Below are positions 8,937 to 18,173 of a stretch of 64,000 bases of DNA, one piece after another. Within the stretch, counting starts at the first letter, position 1. The number at the start of each line of letters is the position of its first letter. The position numbers and the translations under genes are program-made. The stretch lies in NCBI GenBank assembly GCA_039822005.1, contig JBCBMZ010000004.1, forward strand, positions 62,001-126,000, given 5' to 3'. The notes under the pieces were generated by a model. That model searched no databases, was not told the DNA's origin, and saw only the letters and a list, made by a program, of their open reading frames with translations. This stretch comes from JBCBDX01 sp039822005. GTDB taxonomy: Bacteria; Pseudomonadota; Alphaproteobacteria; Rhizobiales; Rhizobiaceae.

Positions 8937-8977
8937 AGCCCCAGGGTGCGCCGTCGACATTCACCCTTTGTGGGGCT
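8937..8977. terminator. Strong hairpin, possible attenuator or terminator
   Basis: AGCCCCA (8937-8943) pairs with TGGGGCT (8971-8977), and GGGTG (8944-8948) pairs with CACCC (8962-8966), leaving a 4-base bulge TTTG. It directly follows the stop of the 12-codon frame. There is no long T-run, so intrinsic termination is uncertain. The remaining gap (8978-9222) contains no gene that I can support. Confidence 0.5.
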
Positions 8978-9222
8978 GGGTTTCCAGTCGACTAAGTCAG
9001 CGGGCCGTCAATGTAGGGGTAACCGCCCACAGCCTGACATCCACTTCGTCCAAAGCGCTTTGAAAATGAAGGTTTCGTGACGTAACAGCAGGTTTCACGT
9101 CATTTAGTCTTGTTGAATCAAGCTTCTAATCAATTGTGCGTAACCTTGAACTGTAGGGCTTGAATGCTTGGGCCACTTGGTTTTGTGTGAGCACTTGCAC
9201 AAAATATCAGGGGATATGCGTT

Positions 9223-11022
9223 TTGGACAGCAGACTTATGCCGGGTTCGCAGCCGCGACGCACACTTAGGCGTGCCGCCACCCAGGGTGAAAACAGGCAA
9301 GTGCGCGCGCGCCTGACCCCATTGGTAGAATTCATTTATCCCGACCATGATACCAACGAGCTAGTTCAGAAAGTATGTGATGCTTTTTGGCCGGGCGAAA
9401 TGAAGTCGCGGCAACGGGCACGTACGCCCGGAAACACACTTTGGAACGAAAGTGATTGCCTCGTCATCACTTATGGCAATTCGTTTGTAGACGGAACCCA
9501 CAAACCGCTTGATCTCCTGAACGACTTTTTGCACCGCTATCTGGCTGACACGGTCAATGGTGTGCACATTTTGCCGTTCTTTCCGTTCACCTCAGATGAC
9601 GGGTTTTCGGTGACAGACTACCGGCTCGTGAATTCTTCGCTCGGCGACTGGGAAGATATTTCGCGTATCGCCGAAGACTTCACGCTCATGAGCGACCTGG
9701 TGCTCAACCATGTCTCTTCACAATCCACCTGGTTCAACGGCTTTTTGCAGGGCCATGAACCTTGGAAGGACTTCTTCTTTACCGCTTCGCCCGACGATGA
9801 TCTCAGTTCAGTGGTGCGCCCGCGCGCGCACCCACTGCTGCGAAAGGTGGACACAGCTGAGGGCGAGCGCCATGTCTGGTGCACCTTTTCACATGACCAG
9901 ATCGATCTGGATTTTTCAAATCCCGAAGTTCTGCTCGAATTTCTCCGCATTACGCGCCTGCACATTGAAAACGGGGTGCGGATCATTCGGTTGGATGCCG
10001 TTGCCTTCATCTGGAAAGAGATTGGCACATCATCGATCCACCTGCCGCAAACCCATTCGATTGTGCGCCTGATGCGTGTTTTGGTCGATTATGCGCAGGA
10101 AGACATTGTTCTGCTGACCGAAACCAATGTGCCCAATCAGGAAAACCTCTCTTATTTCGGTAACCGCAACGAAGCGCACGCAATCTATAATTTTACGCTG
10201 CCGCCTTTGATGCTGCATGCCATTTGGTCGGGGTCATGCGAACTATTGAACCGCTGGCAAATGGCGATGCCGCCCGCCCAACTGGGTTGTGCCTATTTGA
10301 ACTTTACCGCCAGTCATGACGGCATTGGCGTACGCGGAGGCGAGGGCATGATTGCTGACGCGGATCTCGGACGTATGGTTCAAACGGTAGATCAGTTCGG
10401 TGGCAAGGTTTCCATGCGCGCCATGGCGGACGGTTCACAGCGCCCTTACGAACTCAACATCACCTTCTTTGATGCCATGAAAGGGACCTTTGAAGGCGAA
10501 GATGAGTGGCAAGTCGAACGTTTTCTGGCGACGCAAACCATTCAGATGGCGCTGGAGGGTATTCCGGCCTTTTATGTCCACTCGCTTTTGGCCACGTCCA
10601 ATGATCATGAAGGTTTTGAGAAAACCGGCCTGAACCGTTCCCTCAACCGCAAGCGCTGGGAGTATGGTCGGTTGCGCGCCTTGCTGGATGATCATGACAG
10701 CGTGCACGCGCGGGTGCTTGCGGAGATGAAGCGACGCATTGCCATCCGTTGTGACCAGCCCGCCTTTCATCCCAACGGCACGCAGTTCACCATGCAGTTT
10801 GGCGAGGAGATTTTTGGCTTTTGGCGTCAATCGATCGACCGCGACCAATCCATCTTTGCCATGCATAATGTGACAAAAAACGAAGTGCGTGTGCCGGTGC
10901 TTTCGATCAATCTGATCGGAGGAGACGCGTGGATCGATCTCTTGTCTGGCGAAGCCATCCGCGCTGATGGCGGCGATATTATCTTTAAACCGTACCAGTG
11001 CCGCTGGGTGAGCAATAGATAG
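9223..11022 (+). CDS. GH13_18 sugar phosphorylase, probable glucosylglycerate (or sucrose) phosphorylase
   Basis: About 599 residues, an alpha-amylase-fold phosphorylase of the sucrose-phosphorylase subfamily. It would split an alpha-glucoside with phosphate to give glucose 1-phosphate. Catalytic residues: nucleophile aspartate in IIRLDAVAF (about 258), acid/base glutamate in LLTETNVP (about 300) and stabilising aspartate in TASHDGIGVRG (about 366). Classical sucrose phosphorylases are near 490-500 residues; this longer form is closer to glucosylglycerate phosphorylases such as E. coli YcjM. The facing gpgS/phosphatase pair supports glucosylglycerate, an inference from context. The start is TTG 9223, preceded by AGGGGA at 9209-9214; ATG 9238 is the alternative. 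Confidence 0.85.
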   Translation: MDSRLMPGSQPRRTLRRAATQGENRQVRARLTPLVEFIYPDHDTNELVQKVCDAFWPGEMKSRQRARTPGNTLWNESDCLVITYGNSFVDGTHKPLDLLNDFLHRYLADTVNGVHILPFFPFTSDDGFSVTDYRLVNSSLGDWEDISRIAEDFTLMSDLVLNHVSSQSTWFNGFLQGHEPWKDFFFTASPDDDLSSVVRPRAHPLLRKVDTAEGERHVWCTFSHDQIDLDFSNPEVLLEFLRITRLHIENGVRIIRLDAVAFIWKEIGTSSIHLPQTHSIVRLMRVLVDYAQEDIVLLTETNVPNQENLSYFGNRNEAHAIYNFTLPPLMLHAIWSGSCELLNRWQMAMPPAQLGCAYLNFTASHDGIGVRGGEGMIADADLGRMVQTVDQFGGKVSMRAMADGSQRPYELNITFFDAMKGTFEGEDEWQVERFLATQTIQMALEGIPAFYVHSLLATSNDHEGFEKTGLNRSLNRKRWEYGRLRALLDDHDSVHARVLAEMKRRIAIRCDQPAFHPNGTQFTMQFGEEIFGFWRQSIDRDQSIFAMHNVTKNEVRVPVLSINLIGGDAWIDLLSGEAIRADGGDIIFKPYQCRWVSNR

Positions 11023-11025
11023 CGC

Positions 11026-11391
11026 CTAGTCAGAAGGCCGTTTTTGAATAGCCCTTGGCGAGTTTGGATTGGGCACGCAGGCGACCCGTGTATTGGTCGG
11101 CGTGTGAACCAACTCATGGCGGCCTTCTGAGGATTCAAAGAAGTAAATATCGCCTGCACGGTATCCAGCACCGAACAAATTGGCCCATTCAAGACGCATG
11201 ATGTCCGCAGGCGGGGCAAGCGGATAAAGCGCGATGTTGCCGCCTGACAGTTTGACCAGTACCGCACCTCGCTGACCGAATAGCGCTTCATGGTCTTGTG
11301 TTTGACATTTATAGTCGGTGTTTTGAGCCAAAACCGGCGCGCACCATGAAAGGGTCAAGGCTAGCGTAAGGCCGCTACACTTCCTTTTCAT
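11026..11391 (-). CDS. Small secreted protein, possibly MliC-like
   Basis: A 121-residue exported protein with signal peptide 1-22 (ending PVLA). The mature part has an early cysteine (DYKC) and a late one (RVAC), with a GAGYRAGDIYFFESS segment between. This layout recalls MliC/PliC membrane-bound lysozyme inhibitors, but the match is weak. Its start lies 17 bases inside the end of gpgS on the same strand, so it is the last gene of the ppsA-to-gpgS run. It converges on the phosphorylase with a 3-base gap. Confidence 0.55.
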   Translation of the reverse strand: MKRKCSGLTLALTLSWCAPVLAQNTDYKCQTQDHEALFGQRGAVLVKLSGGNIALYPLAPPADIMRLEWANLFGAGYRAGDIYFFESSEGRHELVHTPTNTRVACVPNPNSPRAIQKRPSD

Positions 11392-12592
11392 CCGCCCTTA
11401 CCGCCTCAACAATTTCCCGCATCAAATCCGGGTCGGCGGCCTGCACTCGGCTCCAGGATGGGATGAACGGTGTTTCCATCGGATTGTTCAGGAAGCGATC
11501 TCCGGCCTCCATGATATTGCGTGCAAATAGTTCCACCGCCTTTTCTTCCTTGTGGCGGTCTACGTGTAGACCGTTCATTTTCGCATCATTGTAATAGGTC
11601 TCGACGAAATCGAGCGCGATGCGGAAATAGCTGGCTTTTAGCGCGCGGAAGGTGGCGCTTGAAAATATCTGCCCGTCAGTGGCGAGCTTGCGGAAGATCG
11701 CTTTGCAGATGTCGGTCGACATGCGCGACAGGCCCTTGGTGGCGTCTTCTTCTGAGAGCGGTTGGTGCTTGTGATCGTAGTTGTCGGCAATTTCCACCTG
11801 ACAGACAGCGCGCGGTGCCAGATTGCGCCACGCCTCAGATAGGGTGCCGATTTCAAGCCCCCAGTCGGACGGGATGCGCATGTCGGGTAGAATAGCCGTG
11901 CGCATGGCAAACTCACCGGCCAGCGGATAACGAAAGCTGCGCAAATAGCTGAGATATTCGTGTGGGCCAATCGTGTTGCGCAGCGCCAACAGCAACGGCG
12001 CGACGAGCAGGCGCACCACACGGCCATTCATCGTGCCATCGGCTGTGCGCGGATAATAGCCTTTGCAGAACTGATAGGGGAATGCCGGATTAGCAACCGG
12101 GTAGACCAGACGCGCGAGCAAGTCCTTTGAGTAGGTGACGATGTCACAATCATGCAGCGCGATGACATCGCTATCGGCCTGCGCCAGCGTGTAGCCGATG
12201 CAGTACCAGACGTTCCGACCTTTCCCCATTTCCTCGGGCGACAGGCCGGCTGCGGCCAAGCGCGCGTCAATGGCCTTCAGGCGCGGACCATCGTTCCAAA
12301 GCAGTGAATGGCTTTGCGGCAGGCGTGAAAAGAACTCCTTGGCGTGCAGATATTCGTCGCGCGTGGCGCGGTCCAGGCCGATGACGATGTGGTTGATGAA
12401 CTCGACCTTGGACAGTTCATCCAGGATCAAAGGCAGCGCGTCCGTTTGCAGCTCGGAATACAGCGAGGGCAGAATAAGCGTGATCCGTTGGGTTTGCGCG
12501 ATCGCGTCAAGTTCGCGCTCTAACTCCTCTTCAGGGCGGGTACGCAAATTGTGCAGTGTCGCAACATATCCGTTCTGGTGAAAATCAGCCAA
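11375..12592 (-). CDS. gpgS: Glucosyl-3-phosphoglycerate synthase, GT81 family
   Basis: A 405-residue GT-A fold glycosyltransferase resembling GpgS, which transfers glucose from an NDP-glucose to 3-phosphoglycerate, the first step of glucosylglycerate synthesis. Motifs: ITLILPSLYSEL at the first strand, the metal-binding DxD in ALHDCDIVTYS (about 148-150), KGYYPR, then PLAGEFAMR and the acceptor-side region SDWGLEIGTL, followed by DNYDHKHQ. The start is TTG with TGGGG upstream, only 2 bases after the phosphatase stop, so coupling is likely. A mannosyl-transferring relative cannot be excluded. Confidence 0.87.
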   Translation of the reverse strand: MADFHQNGYVATLHNLRTRPEEELERELDAIAQTQRITLILPSLYSELQTDALPLILDELSKVEFINHIVIGLDRATRDEYLHAKEFFSRLPQSHSLLWNDGPRLKAIDARLAAAGLSPEEMGKGRNVWYCIGYTLAQADSDVIALHDCDIVTYSKDLLARLVYPVANPAFPYQFCKGYYPRTADGTMNGRVVRLLVAPLLLALRNTIGPHEYLSYLRSFRYPLAGEFAMRTAILPDMRIPSDWGLEIGTLSEAWRNLAPRAVCQVEIADNYDHKHQPLSEEDATKGLSRMSTDICKAIFRKLATDGQIFSSATFRALKASYFRIALDFVETYYNDAKMNGLHVDRHKEEKAVELFARNIMEAGDRFLNNPMETPFIPSWSRVQAADPDLMREIVEAVRADEKEV

Positions 12593-12594
12593 AC

Positions 12595-13386
12595 TTAAAC
12601 CCCAAACTTGTTTGTGCGCTGCGACACTACAGACAGAACTGCATCATTCCAACCGGCAGGGCCGGCAAGTTCAGTACGTTTTATCCGACCGTCATCTTCG
12701 CCCGCCAGATGAAGTATGGGCTTGCCATGCGTGTTCATGATGATGAACCCACGATCTGCGCGCTCTAGCATCTCTACATCATTGGGCGCATCGCCAAGCG
12801 CGACTGAAAATGCGTTAGTTAACTCTAACATATTTATGATCTCGTCCATCCGCGCGGCCTTGGTGCCGCCCAGAGACAGCGTCAAATAGCGCCCGCCATA
12901 GCGGCCAGTGACGCCCAAATTTTCCAGTTCGCTGATGAACATGGCGCGCCCGTCGTCCGTGCCTGTCCAGACGCCGGGCTCGGAAAAGGCGCGTCTTGCG
13001 GCGAGGTCCGCATTTTCCGATGAAAGGCCTGTTGATGCAGCGATTTCTGCTACCGTCATGTCGCCAAAGCCGGTGAACTTTTTGCGCAAGTCCGGCGAGA
13101 CTTCCGCCAAAGCATCGCGGATAACACGGTAAGCGGCCACATCATGGTCGTCCGTGAAGTCCCCTGCCGGCAGAATACCGGCACCGTTTTCAACAATAGC
13201 GGGGCAATGCGCAAAGCCCGCTTTTTCTCTCAACGGTGCGATTTCGGCCGCCGTCTTGGATGACGCCATGATGAGTGGCACATCCCGCCGTTTCAGCTCA
13301 TCCAAGGCAGGTGTAGCCGCTGCCCATGAATAGGTTTCATGGTCGAGCAGGGTGCCATCGAGATCAGTGAAGATGATCAGACTCAT
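12595..13386 (-). CDS. HAD-IIB phosphatase, probable glucosyl-3-phosphoglycerate phosphatase (MPGP-like)
   Basis: A 263-residue haloacid-dehalogenase phosphatase of the mannosyl-3-phosphoglycerate phosphatase type. Motif I is FTDLDGTLLD, motif II IMASSKT, motif III lysine in GGTKAARMDE, motif IV ALGDAPNDVEML. The insertion cap between motifs II and III is of the IIB type. Placed directly before gpgS, it most likely removes the 3-phosphate from glucosyl-3-phosphoglycerate to give glucosylglycerate; this substrate call is from context. It starts 47 bases after ppsA on the same strand. Confidence 0.87.
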   Translation of the reverse strand: MSLIIFTDLDGTLLDHETYSWAAATPALDELKRRDVPLIMASSKTAAEIAPLREKAGFAHCPAIVENGAGILPAGDFTDDHDVAAYRVIRDALAEVSPDLRKKFTGFGDMTVAEIAASTGLSSENADLAARRAFSEPGVWTGTDDGRAMFISELENLGVTGRYGGRYLTLSLGGTKAARMDEIINMLELTNAFSVALGDAPNDVEMLERADRGFIIMNTHGKPILHLAGEDDGRIKRTELAGPAGWNDAVLSVVSQRTNKFGV

Positions 13387-13433
13387 GGTCGAAGAGTAGC
13401 TGGCTTGCGGCAGGGTTCAACCGGGCAATCAAA

Positions 13434-15815
13434 TTACTGTTCGGCCTCCGACACATTTTGCTTCACCGCGATGAAACTGTCGGGTGTCACCGATATGCTG
13501 TCGACGCCAGCTTCCACAAGCAGTTTGGCAAAGGATGGCGAGTTTGAGGGTGCTTGCCCGCAAAAGCCGACCTTGCGTCCCTTCGAATGGGCCTTTCGCA
13601 CAATCTCCTGGATCATCCACAAGACCGCTTCATCGCGTTCGCTGAAGACATCAGCCAATTGACCTGAATCGCGGTCGACGCCCAATGTCAATTGGGTCAG
13701 ATCGTTGGAGCCGATCGAGAACCCGTCAAAGCGGTCGGAGAATTGTTCGCCCAAGATCACGTTCGACGGGATCTCGCACATGACATAGACTTCCAGGCCG
13801 TTCTTGCCGCGCTCAAGGCCGTATTCCGCCATGACCGCGAGCACCTTGTCAGCTTCATCTAGCGTGCGGCAGAACGGGATCATCATTACCACATTGGTAA
13901 AGCCCATGTTTTCACGCAGCATTTTGATCGCTGCGCATTCGAGCGCAAATCCGGGCGCATAGGCGGGCGAATAATAGCGCGATGCTCCGCGAAATCCGAT
14001 CATCGGGTTTTCTTCTTTCGGTTCGAACTGAAGGCCGCCCAGAAGTTCGGCATATTCATTGGTTTTAAAGTCGCTCATACGCACGATGACTTTGTTCGGC
14101 CATGAAACAGCGGCGATGCGGGACAGGCCGCGCGCAAGATTGTCGACGAAATAGTCGGTCTTGTTGTCATAGCCCTGAGTGATCTGCGCAATCTCCGCCT
14201 TGGCTTCATCGTCCGGCAGATTGTCATATTCCACTAGCGCCATGGGGTGCACGCGTATGACATTGTTGATGACGAATTCCATGCGCGCCAAGCCAACGCC
14301 GTCGCTCGGCAACCGCCACCAGCGCAACGCAGCGGAGGGGCTGGCCATGTTCAACATAACCGCTGTTTTTGTATCCGGCACGCTGCTCATGTCGATCTCG
14401 GTTTCGGAAAACTCCGCGAAGCCTTCATAAACATAGCCCTCGCTGCCACCGGCACACGATACGGTCACCTGCTGATGGTCGTGCAGCACATGAGTTGCAT
14501 TGCCGGTCCCGACGACAGCCGGAAGACCCAGTTCACGACTGACAATGGCCGCGTGGGATGTTCGCCCGCCATGATCGGTCACAATGGCGCTGGCCCGCTT
14601 CATGACCGGCACCCAATCAGGGTCAGTTGTGGAGGTGACAAGAATTGAACCATCGACAAACTGGTCGATGTCATCGGCGTGTTCGATCAGGCACACGGGC
14701 CCTGAGATGATCGCCGCGCCGACGCTCAAACCCTGAATCAAGGTCTTGCCATGGTCGCCAAGTTCGAACGATTTGATCGTGCCTTGGTTGGCGCGCGATT
14801 GGACGGTCTCGGGACGCGCCTGAACGATGTAGAGCTTGCCGGTGATCCCGTCTTTTGCCCACTCCATATCCATGGGCTGGCCGTAGTGTCCTTCGATAAT
14901 GCTGGCTTGGCGGGCAAGATCGAGAATTTCTTCATTGCTGAGCACGAAAGACGCCCGCTCAGCCTTGGAGGTTGGTACATTGCGCGTTGAGGTGCCTTCC
15001 GGTCCTTGCGCATGCACCATCTTGATCTTTTTGGCACCCAGCGCCTTTTCAACAATCGGAGAGAGTTCGAGCTTGTCCAGAAACGGCTTGTAGACCTCAT
15101 ATTCATCTGGATCGACGGCGCCTTGCACGACGTTCTCGCCAAGACCCCAGGCGGCGTTGATCAGGACCACATCGCGGAAGCCGGATTCGGTATCCAGTGA
15201 GAACATGACACCCGATCCGCCGACATCGGCGCGCACCATCAATTGTATGCCTATCGACAGTGCCACTTCCATATGGTCGAAACCTTGAATCCGACGATAG
15301 CTGATGGCGCGGTCAGTAAAGAGCGACGCGTAACAGCGGCGGCAGGTTTCCAAAAGCGATGTTGCGCCAGTCACGTTCAAATAGGTTTCTTGCTGGCCGG
15401 CGAAACTCGCTTCGGGCAAATCCTCAGCTGTGGCGGAAGAGCGGACGGCAACAGAGCAATCTTCCGTGCCTGCCCGCTGGGACAATTCCGCATAGGCTTT
15501 GATGATATCCGACCGGATGTCGTCCGGCCAAGTACCCTTGTATATCGCTTCGCGGATGGCGGTTCCCGTTTCGGCTAGGGTGGCGTGGCCACTTTCCAGT
15601 TTTGCCACCGAGGCTTCTATGAAGGCGTCCAACTCATTGTGGGTGAGATATTTGCGAAATGCGGAGGATGTTGTGGCAAAGCCGCCGGGGACGCTAACCC
15701 CCTTGGCGGATAATTGCTGGTACATTTCGCCCAGCGACGAGTTTTTCCCGCCAACCAGCGCAACGTCGCCGCGCGCCAGCGTTTCAAACCACAAGACATT
15801 GTTGCTCGCTACCAT
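13434..15815 (-). CDS. ppsA: Phosphoenolpyruvate synthase
   Basis: A 793-residue PEP synthase, converting pyruvate, ATP and water to PEP, AMP and phosphate. The N-terminal ATP-grasp part is visible (GGKNSSLGEMYQQL, VAVRSSATAEDLPEASFAGQQ). The swivelling domain holds the phospho-histidine in HGGRTSHAAIVSREL (about H421). The C-terminal TIM barrel has FRGASRYY, CEIPSNVI and the catalytic cysteine in VGFCGQAPSN. The ATG at 15815 is chosen because GGAGGG sits just upstream; an in-frame TTG four codons earlier overlaps that site. It heads the gpgP-gpgS run, where it could raise the supply of PEP and 3-phosphoglycerate. Confidence 0.95.
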   Translation of the reverse strand: MVASNNVLWFETLARGDVALVGGKNSSLGEMYQQLSAKGVSVPGGFATTSSAFRKYLTHNELDAFIEASVAKLESGHATLAETGTAIREAIYKGTWPDDIRSDIIKAYAELSQRAGTEDCSVAVRSSATAEDLPEASFAGQQETYLNVTGATSLLETCRRCYASLFTDRAISYRRIQGFDHMEVALSIGIQLMVRADVGGSGVMFSLDTESGFRDVVLINAAWGLGENVVQGAVDPDEYEVYKPFLDKLELSPIVEKALGAKKIKMVHAQGPEGTSTRNVPTSKAERASFVLSNEEILDLARQASIIEGHYGQPMDMEWAKDGITGKLYIVQARPETVQSRANQGTIKSFELGDHGKTLIQGLSVGAAIISGPVCLIEHADDIDQFVDGSILVTSTTDPDWVPVMKRASAIVTDHGGRTSHAAIVSRELGLPAVVGTGNATHVLHDHQQVTVSCAGGSEGYVYEGFAEFSETEIDMSSVPDTKTAVMLNMASPSAALRWWRLPSDGVGLARMEFVINNVIRVHPMALVEYDNLPDDEAKAEIAQITQGYDNKTDYFVDNLARGLSRIAAVSWPNKVIVRMSDFKTNEYAELLGGLQFEPKEENPMIGFRGASRYYSPAYAPGFALECAAIKMLRENMGFTNVVMMIPFCRTLDEADKVLAVMAEYGLERGKNGLEVYVMCEIPSNVILGEQFSDRFDGFSIGSNDLTQLTLGVDRDSGQLADVFSERDEAVLWMIQEIVRKAHSKGRKVGFCGQAPSNSPSFAKLLVEAGVDSISVTPDSFIAVKQNVSEAEQ

Positions 15816-15942
15816 CTTACCCTCCAAGCCGATGCAATGACCGAGGCTACAACAAGAACAGGCAGACCGTTCTGATGCACATCAAGGTCGTACTTATTCG
15901 GGCGTGTATTCTTGCCGTGTTGTTATTGATGGAGGTGAGACA

Positions 15943-16314
15943 ATGGATCTGCAGGGCGTCGACGAGATACGCGCGATGATATCTGAGTCAGAAATGTTCA
16001 ATGACGCGGTTGCGCAAGCGGTTGCGCCATTGGTTGCCGAGCATTTGCCTGTTCGCGCAAGCGAAATCGCGGAGGAACTGAATGCCAGCACCGACAGTGC
16101 ATTTGGCGTTATCGGTCGCGCCTTTCCCGATTGGGAGCTCAGGTTGGAGGGCTCTGTCTCGCCGGTTGGTGAGCGGGCTTGGACATGCCGTTTCTCATCT
16201 AACCTTTCAGATGATGATCTTCTGACCGGCGTCGGGCATGGAACCGGCATCCGCCTGGCGCTGCTCGACGCCATTGCCCATCTGGCTTCAATGGAGGCAA
16301 AGGGGTTCTCGTAG
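15943..16314 (+). CDS. Hypothetical protein
   Basis: A 123-residue, acidic, soluble-looking protein (MDLQGVDEIRAMISESEMF start) with no signal peptide or membrane segment. I recognise no domain. A textbook ribosome-binding site, GGAGGTGAG, precedes ATG 15943, which makes it a credible gene; the frame extends to a GTG at 15904, but that start lacks such a site. It diverges from ppsA. Confidence 0.6.
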   Translation: MDLQGVDEIRAMISESEMFNDAVAQAVAPLVAEHLPVRASEIAEELNASTDSAFGVIGRAFPDWELRLEGSVSPVGERAWTCRFSSNLSDDDLLTGVGHGTGIRLALLDAIAHLASMEAKGFS

Positions 16315-16682
16315 GAAGGATTGTTGTTGGGCGCCTGTAAAATGGTGCTACTAAAGAGGTTTGAAAACGGCGTTTGGATCTTGAGCCCGAACCAGACCGA
16401 AGCGAGCATATGTTTCCGTCTTGCCGCGGACAGCCTATGTCCGATGCTGCGATGCCGGTTTTCATACTGCGTGAAGCACGTGATTTCCCGCCGGGTTTGG
16501 CTTTGGAATGTCATTGCGCACATCGCCAAAATGGGGAGTAAAATCCTAATTTTTTCAGAGAATTTCCGGTTGTCTACATTTTCAACAGCCTCTCGGCTAA
16601 TCGGCCATGCACCACATCCTGACGGGTTGGCCGCTACAAATGCTAATATCCATTGTCACACAACAGGCACTACCATCCGCCT
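16315..16682. other. Intergenic stretch without a supported gene
   Basis: Open frames cross this stretch on both strands, but their translations are low in recognisable structure and have no ribosome-binding site. It is the downstream side of both flanking genes (convergent). I see no strong hairpin with a T-run. Confidence 0.5.
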
Positions 16683-17342
16683 TTAAGCCAACGCCGTCTC
16701 CGGCACATCATCTCCGACAATCAGCTTGGCTTCGCTCGCTGCAAGCACATCATCTACGGTAAAGCCTGGCCCAACTTCCATCAGCTTCAAACCGTTATCG
16801 GTTGGCTTGATCACCGCCATTTCCGTGACGACCAAATCGACCCTTCGCGTCGCGGTCAGCGGTAGGGTGCAGGTGGGCACGATCTTGGCGTTGCCCTTGG
16901 CCGTGTGGGTCATGGCAACGACCACGCGCTGCGCACCGGCCACAAGATCCATGGCACCGCCCATGCCAGGCACCATCTTACCGGGGATGGTCCAGTTGGC
17001 CAGATAACCGCGTTCATCAACCTGCAGACCGCCGAGCACCGTCATATGCAGATGGCCGCCGCGAATAATGCCAAAACTCATGGCGCTGTCGATGGAGGCA
17101 GCGCCTGGCACGGCGGTCACAAACCCGCCGCCGGCGTCGGTCAAGTCAGGGTCTTCCATCCCTTCCGGCGGACGCGCACCAAGACCGATCACGCCGTTTT
17201 CGGCCTGAAAGAACACATGCACATCTTCGGGCAAATGATTGGCGACCATGGACGGCAAGCCAATACCGAGATTGACAAGCGTGTCCGGTTCCACCTCCAG
17301 CGCGACTCGGCGCGCGATGACTTCCTTGGCATCCATGCTCAT
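16683..17342 (-). CDS. 3-oxoacid CoA-transferase, beta subunit (AtoA/ScoB type)
   Basis: A 219-residue family I CoA-transferase subunit B. The catalytic glutamate is in FFQAENGVIGLG; other marks are LVNLGIGLPSMVANH, the PGAASIDSAMSFGIIRGGH segment and VPGMGGAMDLV. With the alpha subunit it moves CoA between a 3-oxoacyl or short-chain acid and an acyl-CoA donor. Its start overlaps the alpha-subunit stop by 4 bases (ATGA). Substrate (acetoacetate, 3-oxoadipate or other) is undetermined. Confidence 0.92.
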   Translation of the reverse strand: MSMDAKEVIARRVALEVEPDTLVNLGIGLPSMVANHLPEDVHVFFQAENGVIGLGARPPEGMEDPDLTDAGGGFVTAVPGAASIDSAMSFGIIRGGHLHMTVLGGLQVDERGYLANWTIPGKMVPGMGGAMDLVAGAQRVVVAMTHTAKGNAKIVPTCTLPLTATRRVDLVVTEMAVIKPTDNGLKLMEVGPGFTVDDVLAASEAKLIVGDDVPETALA

Positions 17343-17995
17343 CGTGCCGCCCTCTCCAAAAGATGATCCACCAGAACGCCCGGTGTCTTGACATGATCGG
17401 GCGGGATGACACCCACCGGCACAATGGCTTCAGGCTCCGCGATAACGGTCGCCGCCGCCATCGCCATGATCGGATTAAAATTATGGGCAGTCAGCGCATA
17501 TTCCAAATTGCCGACATAATCGGCCTGATGCGCGGCGATCAGGGCAAAGTCGGCATAGATGGGCTCTTCAAGCAGATAAGATTTACCCCCCACTTCCACG
17601 ATCTGCTTGCCCTCTTCGACCGGCGTTCCGATGCCCGTGGCCGTCAGCACCCCGCCCAGTCCAACGCCCGCCGCGCGGATACGCTCGACCAAAGTGCCCT
17701 GCGGCACCAGCGAACACTTGATCTCGCCATCAATCATCTTCTTTTGCGTTTCCGGATTGAGGCCAATGTGCGAGGCAACGACTTTTGAAATACACCCGGC
17801 GCTGACCAGTTTGCCAATCCCGGTGCCGGGCATGGCCGTGTCATTGGCAATCACGGTCAGACCGCGCGCACCTTTCGCCACCAAGGCATCAATCATGCGG
17901 TGCGGCGAACCAACGCCCATGAACCCGCCAATGAGGCAGACAGATCCATCCGGGATCATCTCGGCTGCTTCGGAAACTTTGATCGCGCGCTTCAT
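17339..17995 (-). CDS. 3-oxoacid CoA-transferase, alpha subunit (AtoD/ScoA type)
   Basis: A 218-residue subunit A, recognisable from IPDGSVCLIGGFMGVGSPHRMIDAL-type glycine loop, KLVSAGCISKVVASHIGLNPE and the acid-loop PQGTLVERIRAAGVGLGG, then AEPEAIVPVGVIPPDHVKTPGV. The frame continues 46 codons upstream, but ATG 17995 has AAGGGGG at good spacing and gives the normal N-terminus MKRAIKVSEAAEMI. It diverges from the ABC importer at 18174 with about 180 bases between, suggesting a shared control region. Confidence 0.92.
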   Translation of the reverse strand: MKRAIKVSEAAEMIPDGSVCLIGGFMGVGSPHRMIDALVAKGARGLTVIANDTAMPGTGIGKLVSAGCISKVVASHIGLNPETQKKMIDGEIKCSLVPQGTLVERIRAAGVGLGGVLTATGIGTPVEEGKQIVEVGGKSYLLEEPIYADFALIAAHQADYVGNLEYALTAHNFNPIMAMAAATVIAEPEAIVPVGVIPPDHVKTPGVLVDHLLERAAR

Positions 17996-18173
17996 CGTCG
18001 TAATCCCCCTTCCATAACCATGACCCGATACATATTGCAGCACAATGACGCTGCCATTCGTGCCGCCGAGAAAAGTATGAAAGCGGCATGCACAATTAAT
18101 GCGCAAAAACTTGCTTGCACATTTTCTCGCCATAGGTTCAAGTTTGGGGCCTCAAACGACAGGGAGTCCCAAA

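Noticed and set aside
15894..16529. Long reverse-strand open frame (about 211 codons)
   Set aside because: It is antisense to the gene at 15943, which has a GGAGGTGAG site. Its translation is Ser/Arg/Pro-rich and domain-free, and no ribosome-binding site precedes it.
16321..16686. Forward open frame of 121 codons between 15943 gene and the CoA-transferase
   Set aside because: No ribosome-binding site, cysteine-rich irregular translation and convergence with a solid gene; treated as intergenic.
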